Shown here: positions 36,916 to 43,298 of the stretch, piece after piece | How positions within the stretch are numbered: the first letter of the stretch is position 1 | Layout: every line of letters starts with the position of its first letter | NCBI GenBank assembly: GCA_023410675.1 | Contig: JAEYPM010000038.1 | Span: 1-64,000 of the forward strand | DNA length: 64,000 bases | Direction: 5' to 3' | Source: Bacillota bacterium | GTDB lineage: Bacteria; Bacillota; Clostridia; Lachnospirales; Cellulosilyticaceae | Notes under the pieces: model-generated | Databases searched by the model: none | Told to the model about the DNA's origin: nothing | The model's input: only the letters and a program-made list of their open reading frames with translations | Made by a program: the position numbers and the translations under genes

Positions 36916-37860
36916 ATGAACAAGATAAAAAGTAAGATTTTAGCAGCATTAGGTGCAGGCATATTATGTATGGCAAGTATATCTACATTAGCAACAGAAG
37001 CTAATATTAGTGTACAGGTAAATGGGAAAAAGGTGGCTTTTTCAAGTCAGAAGCCACAAGTTATATCAGGAACAACTTATGTACCTTTAAGAGGGGTGTT
37101 TGAAGAATTAGGTTATGAAGTGTCGTGGATACCTTCAAGTAAAATCATTATACTGACAAATGAAAACACTGATATTATTTTAAAGCAAGATTCTACATAT
37201 GTTATGCATGCTAAGACAAAAGCTTTGCAAAACAAAATTTTAACCATCAAAGGGAATACCATGCTTCCACTTAGAGAGGTTAGTACCCTTGTAGGAGCTA
37301 AAACGGATTGGAATGCCAAAACTAAGACAGTTATTATTACCAGCATTTCTTTAACAGATTCAAAAACGGATAGTAAAAATGAAGACAATTTTTCAAATGA
37401 TGATGTGATGAATGATCCTGCTCCTCATAAAGCACAAGCATTATACAGATATATTGAAGTTGTAGGAAAGCGTAAGCAGGATGTATCACAATTAAATGAC
37501 AAGTATCACATTGAAAACCATTATACACAACTTACCGAAGGAAATATACCAAATTATCTCAAAGAATATAATGAGCTGAACAACACTTACATAGAAGCAG
37601 TTAAAGCTATTGAAGCAAATGAAGACTTTAACGCTGTAAAAGAAAAGACAATTAATGTACTTAACAAATATAATGAAGTTATGAAAATGCTTTTAATAGA
37701 TAAGGCAGATGATTTTCCAAAAACTATGGAGAAGGTGCCTCACTCAGAGCTTAAAGAAGCTATCCTTAATTATTGCAAGAAGAATGATTTAGAGGCTCAG
37801 CAATTTTTTAAAGATATCCATCAAGTGTATGGTGATACTACTCTTATTTGGCTTTACTAA
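36916..37860 (+). CDS. Secreted stalk-domain protein
   Basis: 314 residues. Signal peptide 1-27, a copper amine oxidase N-terminal-like ('stalk') domain at about 28-145 (VISGTTYVPLRGVFEELGYEVSW, then NTMLPLREVSTLVGAKTDWN), and a helical C-terminal domain (about 165-314). The stalk domain is a common Firmicute extracellular module of unclear function; no copper amine oxidase activity is implied. I chose the ATG at 36916, 10 bases after GGGGAG (36900-36905). It is a close paralog of 39344-40306; the M14 peptidase gene lies between them. Confidence 0.8.
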   Translation: MNKIKSKILAALGAGILCMASISTLATEANISVQVNGKKVAFSSQKPQVISGTTYVPLRGVFEELGYEVSWIPSSKIIILTNENTDIILKQDSTYVMHAKTKALQNKILTIKGNTMLPLREVSTLVGAKTDWNAKTKTVIITSISLTDSKTDSKNEDNFSNDDVMNDPAPHKAQALYRYIEVVGKRKQDVSQLNDKYHIENHYTQLTEGNIPNYLKEYNELNNTYIEAVKAIEANEDFNAVKEKTINVLNKYNEVMKMLLIDKADDFPKTMEKVPHSELKEAILNYCKKNDLEAQQFFKDIHQVYGDTTLIWLY

Positions 37861-37923
37861 TACTCAGCCACCTATTGTTTTATAATAGTTCTGATAATAA
37901 ACGAAGGATAAAGGGGTGAGGCC

Positions 37924-39216
37924 ATGTTGCATAAGAAACATTTATTATTATTGTTGGCAAGTGTATTCTTATTTTCTATTACGCTTGAGGCTAAAGTAAT
38001 TGATTCAAAGTCACTTTATACCGAAGGGATTAGTCAAAAGACAAATGAAGCTATAGAAAAACTACATACACGTTATAGTGATATTACAGAATTAGTGATA
38101 ATAGGACAATCCGCTAAAGAAAATACTGATATTAAGGCAATAAGATTAGGCAAAGGAGAAAGATACATTCTTATTAGTGGAGCTCATCATGGACGTGAAA
38201 CCTTAACGACTATTTTAACTTTGGATCAGTTAGAATATTTGGCAGAGGCATATAGACAAAATCAAACATTAGATGGTCACAATATTAGGCAGCTCTTAAA
38301 TACAGTTTCTATCTGGTTTGTGCCGATGGTTAATCCAGATGGTGCGGATATGGCTATGAGTACTTACCCTAGCTGGAAAGCAAATGGACAGGGTGTAGAT
38401 TTAAATAGAAATTATCCAACGCTTTATGCAGAGACAAAACCACGCATCATGCCAGGTTCTGAAGGTTATACAGGACCCTATCCATTTTCGGAACCAGAGA
38501 CTCAAGCACTTTATGAAATGTGTGAAGAGTATAACTTTCAATCTGCTATAGCTTACCATAGTGCAGGAGAGGTCATTTATTGGTGGTATCATCAAACAGG
38601 TCAGACATATGAAGACTCACTTAATCTTGCTAAGAAGTTAAATGGGAAGACGGGTTATTCTTTAGTACCGATTAGTCAATCTAAAGGAGGACTAGGCTTT
38701 ACGGATTGGTTTATACAAGTTTATAATAGACCCTCCTTTACAATAGAAATAGGAAAAACTGTTAATGGGAAACCACTAAAGTGGGAGGAATATAGTAGAA
38801 TATGGGGAAAAAATAAAGACATTCCAATCCTGCTTGCCTCAGAAATAATTAGCAAAAACACTTTAGAATGTGATGTTTTAGTTCAAGGGCAAAATATCAA
38901 AGGGAAGAATGTATTTGAGACGACTATGGTACCTGTAGCACAGTTTGCCAATATATTCAATTTAAGATACTCTTATGAGCCTATAGACAAAACAATTACT
39001 TTAAAAAATCTAGAGAAGAGAGTAACCTTTACGCTTGGTGAAAAAACAATAATACATAATGGAGAAGAGATTACGTTATCAGTGCCAGCTTATCAATCTA
39101 ATGGCACAAGTTATATACCTTTAGATGTAGTGCTCGATATATTCTTAGAAAAAGAGTCACCTCTAGAAGAAGACATGCCTTTAGAGAAAACAGCAGACAC
39201 CAATTCATCCACATAG
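37924..39216 (+). CDS. M14 zinc carboxypeptidase with C-terminal stalk domain
   Basis: 430 residues. After a signal peptide (to about 22) comes an M14 peptidase domain with all expected residues: zinc ligands His89 and Glu92 (AHHGRE) and His212 (AYHSAG), substrate-binding NPDG and DLNRNYP (about 159-165), and catalytic Glu275 (TIEIGK). This fits the gamma-D-glutamyl-L-diamino acid or metallocarboxypeptidase group acting on peptidoglycan peptides or proteins outside the cell; the substrate is inference. Residues about 310-415 form a stalk domain (VPVAQFANIFNLRYSYEPID, then SYIPLDVVLDIF), as in its neighbours on both sides. Confidence 0.88.
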   Translation: MLHKKHLLLLLASVFLFSITLEAKVIDSKSLYTEGISQKTNEAIEKLHTRYSDITELVIIGQSAKENTDIKAIRLGKGERYILISGAHHGRETLTTILTLDQLEYLAEAYRQNQTLDGHNIRQLLNTVSIWFVPMVNPDGADMAMSTYPSWKANGQGVDLNRNYPTLYAETKPRIMPGSEGYTGPYPFSEPETQALYEMCEEYNFQSAIAYHSAGEVIYWWYHQTGQTYEDSLNLAKKLNGKTGYSLVPISQSKGGLGFTDWFIQVYNRPSFTIEIGKTVNGKPLKWEEYSRIWGKNKDIPILLASEIISKNTLECDVLVQGQNIKGKNVFETTMVPVAQFANIFNLRYSYEPIDKTITLKNLEKRVTFTLGEKTIIHNGEEITLSVPAYQSNGTSYIPLDVVLDIFLEKESPLEEDMPLEKTADTNSST

Positions 39217-39343
39217 TGTCCTATATAATATAAAATGTAAAATATGAATGCTAGATCTATATCGTTAGATAGAATACAGGTTAATAATCACTTATATCCT
39301 ATGTATTCATTCTATATAAAATAATGTTAGAGGAGAGAGAAAG

Positions 39344-40306
39344 ATGATAAATGTGAAAAGTAAGGTTTTGTCAGGGTTAATTGCGGGGGCACTATGTATA
39401 GGGAGCATATCTGTACTAGGTGCAGAAACAAAGATTACCGTACAGGTAGGGGGAAAAGAAGTAGCCTTTTCTAACCAGCAACCACAAATTATATCAGGAA
39501 CAACTTATGTACCTTTAAGAGGTGTATTTGAAGAATTAGGCTATGAAGTAAAGTGGGATGCTGCTAGCAAAATAATTACACTTACAAGTAATAATACAAC
39601 CATTTCTTTAAAGCAAGATTCTACATATACTTTAAATAATGAACAAAAAGCACTAGAGAATAAAATCTTAACGCTTCAAGGGAGCACCATGCTTCCACTA
39701 AGAGAGGTAAGTACACTTGTAGGAGCTAAAGTAGATTGGAACGCAGCAACAAAGACTGTTATTATTACTAATGGTTCGCTAGCAGATGTTCCAGCAGATG
39801 TTCCAGTGGATGTTCCAACAGATGTTCCAACAGATATTTCAAATGATGATGTGATGAATGATCCTGCAACAATTAAAGCACAAGCAATGCATAGATATGT
39901 TGCTGCTATGAAAAAACGAACACAAAGCTTAGACGAATTAGCAGATAAGTATGGTATTGAGATGCACTTTACAGATATTGCTAAAGAGGATATACCGAAT
40001 TTCCTTAAAGATTACAAAGTTATAAATAGTGCGGATATTGAAGCAGTTAAAACTATTGAAGCAGATGAGGATTTTCAAGATGTAAAAGACACGACAGTGA
40101 AGCTAATCACTAAATGCAGTGAAGTGATGGAAATGTATTTGATTGATAACGTAGAAGATGGTCCGGAGACTGTAAAAATGGTATCTGAGATAGCGGTTAA
40201 AAAAGCGATTATGGCTTACTGCGATAAGAGTGGTTTAGATGCTACTACGTTTTTCGCAGGTATAAATGAAGAAGATAGCTATAGTGACATAGTTAAATTT
40301 TATTAA
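39344..40306 (+). CDS. Secreted stalk-domain protein, paralog
   Basis: 320 residues, same plan as the gene at 36916: signal peptide (about 1-26), stalk domain (27-145), then a four-times repeated VP[AVT]DV linker (about 147-166) absent from the paralog, and a helical C-terminal domain sharing NDDVMNDPA and EAVK.IEA.EDF. Together with the pseudogene at 36297 it shows local gene amplification around the M14 peptidase. GAGGAGAGAG precedes the start. Function unknown; location extracellular. Confidence 0.8.
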   Translation: MINVKSKVLSGLIAGALCIGSISVLGAETKITVQVGGKEVAFSNQQPQIISGTTYVPLRGVFEELGYEVKWDAASKIITLTSNNTTISLKQDSTYTLNNEQKALENKILTLQGSTMLPLREVSTLVGAKVDWNAATKTVIITNGSLADVPADVPVDVPTDVPTDISNDDVMNDPATIKAQAMHRYVAAMKKRTQSLDELADKYGIEMHFTDIAKEDIPNFLKDYKVINSADIEAVKTIEADEDFQDVKDTTVKLITKCSEVMEMYLIDNVEDGPETVKMVSEIAVKKAIMAYCDKSGLDATTFFAGINEEDSYSDIVKFY

Positions 40307-40324
40307 TATTAGATAGAAGTAGAT

Positions 40325-40357
40325 AAGGCAGTACATGAATTAAAGGTGCTGCCTTTT
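40325..40357 (+). terminator. Rho-independent terminator after the stalk-domain gene
   Basis: AAGGCAG pairs with CTGCCTT around a further AC/GT pair, then TTTTC. Confidence 0.75.
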
Positions 40358-40437
40358 CATATTTGATACTAATATTAGTATAAGTAATGTTAGTATAAGT
40401 CATAGTTAGAGTAGAGCAATATTTATTAAGTAGCTAC

Positions 40438-40466
40438 TTGACGTAAAACTAAAATATAGGTATAAT
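40438..40466 (+). promoter_or_regulatory. Promoter of tRNA-Leu
   Basis: TTGACG, a 17-base spacer, then TATAAT; the tRNA begins 27 bases after the -10 box, as expected for a stable RNA gene. Confidence 0.82.
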
Positions 40467-40492
40467 ATTATTTGCACGACATAATAGAATAT

Positions 40493-40575
40493 GCGATTGT
40501 GGCGGAACTGGCATACGCGCTAGACTAAGGATCTAGTGGTCCTAGACCTTGGGGGTTCGAGTCCCCCCAATCGCA
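40493..40575 (+). tRNA. tRNA-Leu (anticodon AAG)
   Basis: 83 bases. Acceptor stem GCGATTG/CAATCGC with discriminator A; D stem GCG/CGC; anticodon stem CTAGA/TCTAG with loop CTAAGGA, giving anticodon AAG at 40527-40529; long class II variable arm GGTC-CTA-GACC; T stem GGGGG/CCCCC with loop TTCGAGT. CCA is not encoded. The A at position 34 would need deamination to inosine to read CUC as well as CUU. It has its own promoter and terminator. Confidence 0.93.
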
Positions 40576-40581
40576 TCAGAT

Positions 40582-40613
40582 AACCTTGTAGCTTAACTGT
40601 TACAAGGTTTTTT
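40582..40613 (+). terminator. Terminator of tRNA-Leu
   Basis: A perfect 9-bp stem, AACCTTGTA with TACAAGGTT, then TTTTT. Confidence 0.88.
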
Positions 40614-40695
40614 GTTGCAATTTTTTTATACCTATTGCATAGCTTACAGGAATACATTATTATTATGATTATTAATATATTTCGGAGGGGATAAA

Positions 40696-41025
40696 ATGGC
40701 TGATATTGAACTGCGTCAAGGTGAAGTATTATTAGAGGAAGTAAAGGGAGATTATTGGGAAAAGTTTTTAGTTATCTTTTCTACACAAATTAGAGGGAAA
40801 TATTGGATGACTAATCAAAGGATTATATTTCATGGTAACTATGATACAAATCTTGACCTAGAAATTAAAGATATTCAATCTTTGAAACCTTGTCTTATAG
40901 GTGGGCTTATACCATTTATACCAACAGGAATTAATGTGAGTATGAAAGATGGTAAGAGTTATAAATTATCACTTTTAGCTAGAGATAAATATATTCGAAT
41001 GATTCAAGATGCTATGAGAAGATAA
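40696..41025 (+). CDS. PH/GRAM-like domain protein
   Basis: 109 residues. The pattern EVLLEEVKGDYWEKF, then GKYWMTNQRIIFHG, LEIKDIQSLKPC and VSMKDGKSYKLSLLARDKYIRMIQ is that of bacterial PH-like or GRAM domains (seven strands plus a final helix). These are small cytosolic or membrane-associated proteins of unknown function. GGAGGGG lies 7 bases upstream of the start. It stands alone between tRNA-Leu and an IS remnant. Confidence 0.65.
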   Translation: MADIELRQGEVLLEEVKGDYWEKFLVIFSTQIRGKYWMTNQRIIFHGNYDTNLDLEIKDIQSLKPCLIGGLIPFIPTGINVSMKDGKSYKLSLLARDKYIRMIQDAMRR

Positions 41026-41090
41026 TTGACTTAATGTTATTTCTATTAGGTGGTTCTAATTCAATTGAGGCTCTTTTTTAGCCTTAATTG

Positions 41091-41860
41091 AAAATCGAAA
41101 TGCTACCCTTTCGAATTCAGATTAATATAAAAGCATCTAATAAAATATATATGCCAGATGGTTGCATCTTGGCTTGCAAAAAGATTGGCTTAGCCAGTCT
41201 TTTTGTTTTCAAAAGTTACTAAATCAAATATCCTAGATATGTTGGCGGTAGAACGGAGGATATATGTCTAAATTTTTCACTTATGAGGAAAGGCTTGAAC
41301 TACAGAAATATCTAAAAGAAAGCCTTTCATTCAAAGAAATCAGTCGTAGATTAGATAAAAATCCAACTACTATATCTAGGGAGATACGTAAGTACAGTTC
41401 TGAAGTTGCAACAGGATTTCCGGGATTCCCTTTCAATGCATGCAAAAACCGATTCAATTGTAGAAACAAAAATGTATAAGGAACCAGTTTCAACAACCTA
41501 ACACAGGAAGATATCAGCTTGATGATGAACCATATCAATTCTTACAAAAGAAAAAAGCTGAACAACCGTAGCCCATACGAAACGTTCAGCTTTTACCACG
41601 GAGAAGAGGTTTTACATAAACGAGGATGTTCGCCAGTACCCACCAGTGACATCATGTTAAAACCATCTCTTCTCAAAAAATAATATAAAAAGTACCGCCA
41701 ACAGCTCATTAAGAACTAAGAAAAGGGGTCGATTCTCCGATTACAAAAAAATCGAGAGGGGGTTGACTTCCTTTTGGCATGCCTATTTTATATATCATAC
41801 GTCAGAAAAAGCAAAAAATCAAACTGCATTTGAATTACAAAGGTGGCTTTTCGTTTACAA
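41091..41860 (+). mobile_element. IS30-family insertion sequence, internally deleted
   Basis: The ends match as imperfect inverted repeats: the complement of AAAATCGAAATGCTACCC (41091-41108, continuing to 41118) aligns with GAATTACAAAGGTGGCTTTT (from 41832, continuing to 41860). Between them lie an early terminator hairpin (41178-41204, AAAAAGATTGGCT/AGCCAGTCTTTTT), which shields the element from outside transcription, and the N- and C-terminal ends of an IS30 transposase. At about 770 bp it is shorter than a typical 1.0-1.2 kb IS30 element. It is dead in its own right but could in principle be mobilised in trans. Confidence 0.65.
41264..41683 (+). pseudogene. IS30 transposase, middle deleted
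   Basis: Bases 41264-41479 encode the N-terminal helix-turn-helix part (FTYEERLELQKYLKESLSFK, then EISRRLDKNPTTISREIRKY), ending in TAA. The same frame then continues from 41480 with the transposase C-terminus (NNRSPYETFSFYHGEEVLHK and on to a terminal DIMLKPSLLKK, stop 41681-41683). The DDE catalytic core of roughly 200-250 residues is missing. ACGGAGG lies before the start codon. Confidence 0.82.
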
Positions 41861-41920
41861 ATATTTAGTTATCCGTTACGAATGTTGCATTTCACTTTAC
41901 AAAGTGGCTTCTCGTTTTAC
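41832..41920 (+). repeat. Two direct copies of an IS30-like right end
   Basis: GAATTACAAAGGTGGCTTTT... (41832-41860) and CACTTTACAAAGTGGCTTCT... (41893-41920) resemble each other, both with GCATTT just before. The second copy suggests an older IS30 end left beside the newer element. Confidence 0.5.
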
Positions 41921-41977
41921 TATTAAGTTATAATAAAGCGATTGAGTATATATTTATTGAAAAACAATAAAAATATA

Positions 41978-42006
41978 TTGAAAATAGATTGATGATATAG
42001 TATTAT
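41978..42006 (+). promoter_or_regulatory. Promoter of the DUF2975/HTH/exosortase genes
   Basis: TTGAAA, a 17-base spacer, then TATTAT, about 40 bases before the start at 42049. Confidence 0.55.
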
Positions 42007-42048
42007 AAAGGCAATTAAACAATTGTGCTTGGGAGGGGATAGATAAGT

Positions 42049-42513
42049 ATGAAAATTATTGGTGAAAAATCTATGGCAGCATATGTGAAGGTAGCATTAG
42101 ATATTATTTTTGTAGGGGGAGTAGGTATCCTATTGTCGCTACCTATCTCAGTTAAATGGTATTTAACACATATTTACGGAAGCAATAGTCAAGGTGATTA
42201 CTATTTTTTAATTGGATTATTAGTAGTGTCAGGCATACTTGCTCTTGGTATTTTAAGAGAAATTAGAAAGATTTTTGATACATTAAAAGGAAAAGATCCA
42301 TTTGTCATTGGAAATGTAAAGTGCTTAAAACGTATGGGTATATTTTCATTTGTTATTTCATTTTGTTATGCTTTTAAAGTTATTTTTTTAAATTCTTTTT
42401 TTACCATTGTCATCGTAATGATCTTTGTTATAGCAGGATTTTTCTCAATCATTTTAGCAGAGGTGTTTCAGCAAGCAGTAGAAGTGAAAAATGAACATGA
42501 TTATACGATCTAG
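42049..42513 (+). CDS. DUF2975 family membrane protein
   Basis: 154 residues with four membrane helices (about 12-32, 57-77, 93-112, 119-140), the DUF2975 layout, including LREIRKIFDTLKGKDPFVIGNVKCLKRMG between helices two and three. These proteins are found beside small XRE-type regulators (YoaS/YozG in Bacillus), and the same partner follows here 12 bases downstream. Function unknown; the pairing suggests a membrane-linked regulatory module. Confidence 0.85.
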   Translation: MKIIGEKSMAAYVKVALDIIFVGGVGILLSLPISVKWYLTHIYGSNSQGDYYFLIGLLVVSGILALGILREIRKIFDTLKGKDPFVIGNVKCLKRMGIFSFVISFCYAFKVIFLNSFFTIVIVMIFVIAGFFSIILAEVFQQAVEVKNEHDYTI

Positions 42514-42525
42514 AAGGAGGAGCAC

Positions 42526-42753
42526 ATGGCGATTATTATTAACATTGATGTAATGATGGCAAAACGTAAGATTGGAGCTACGGATCTTGCCAATAAAATA
42601 GGTATCACACCAGCTAATTTATCTATTTTAAAGAATAATAAAGCAAAAGCGATTCGCTTTTCTACTCTAGAAGCCATTTGCAAGGCCCTTGATTGCCAGC
42701 CAGGGGATATCATAGAGTATAGGGATGATGGGAGTGGTGACTCTTGCACTTAA
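42526..42753 (+). CDS. XRE-family helix-turn-helix regulator (YozG-like)
   Basis: 75 residues. One HTH_3/HTH_26-type domain (ATDLANKIGITPANLSILKNNK recognition region, then FSTLEAICKALDCQPGDIIEY) fills the protein. It is the usual partner of DUF2975 proteins. AGGAGGAG sits 5 bases before the start. Its last 10 bases overlap the exosortase gene, suggesting translational coupling and one operon from DUF2975 to the MSEP-CTERM gene. Confidence 0.9.
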   Translation: MAIIINIDVMMAKRKIGATDLANKIGITPANLSILKNNKAKAIRFSTLEAICKALDCQPGDIIEYRDDGSGDSCT

Positions 42754-43298
42754 GATCCAAGAAATATTACACGAGTCAAAATGTTTTATTTTATATCACG
42801 CTTATTACTCTAATTCTTATATTATTTTCATTTATAACTTATACCAAAACTGAGCAGCTATCATTTTTACTTTTCCCTGTTGCATCTATAGTAGAGAAAG
42901 TGTTTAATAGTTCCTTTTACTATCAGGAAGCAATAGGATTTGTCTATGAAAGTATGTCAATTGTCATTAACAAATCATGTTCAGGTGGTACGTTTTTGAT
43001 GATTTGTTTCTGCATGCTTAGTTTTTCATTTGCAGGCAGGATCAAAAAAATAAAAGATAAGTATCTTTTAGTAATAGGATTTTTGCTTCTTTCATATGTT
43101 TTAACAATACTTGCAAATGTATCACGTATTATTATAGCCATTCAAATGCTTAGTTTTAAAGTAAGTCAAAATGCACAGATAGAAAGGGTTTTACATCAGG
43201 GGGTTGGGGTGCTCGTATACTGTGTTTATTTATGGGGCATTTATATTGTCTTGTCAAAATTGATTAGGGTGGGGGAAGAAAATGAAAAAATTATCTAA
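42744..43298 (+). CDS. xrtK: Exosortase K (XrtK)
   Basis: 184 residues with about five membrane helices. The exosortase/archaeosortase catalytic triad is present: Cys79 in NKSCSGG, Arg128 in ANVSR, and His151 in VLHQGVG. Exosortases are membrane cysteine transpeptidases that recognise a C-terminal sorting signal and cleave it. The next gene encodes the matching MSEP-CTERM-type protein, as described for the XrtK group. The start is a TTG at 42744 preceded by GGGAG; no in-frame ATG or GTG lies near it. Exosortases are typical of Gram-negatives, so its presence here is notable. Confidence 0.85.
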   Translation: MHLRSKKYYTSQNVLFYITLITLILILFSFITYTKTEQLSFLLFPVASIVEKVFNSSFYYQEAIGFVYESMSIVINKSCSGGTFLMICFCMLSFSFAGRIKKIKDKYLLVIGFLLLSYVLTILANVSRIIIAIQMLSFKVSQNAQIERVLHQGVGVLVYCVYLWGIYIVLSKLIRVGEENEKII

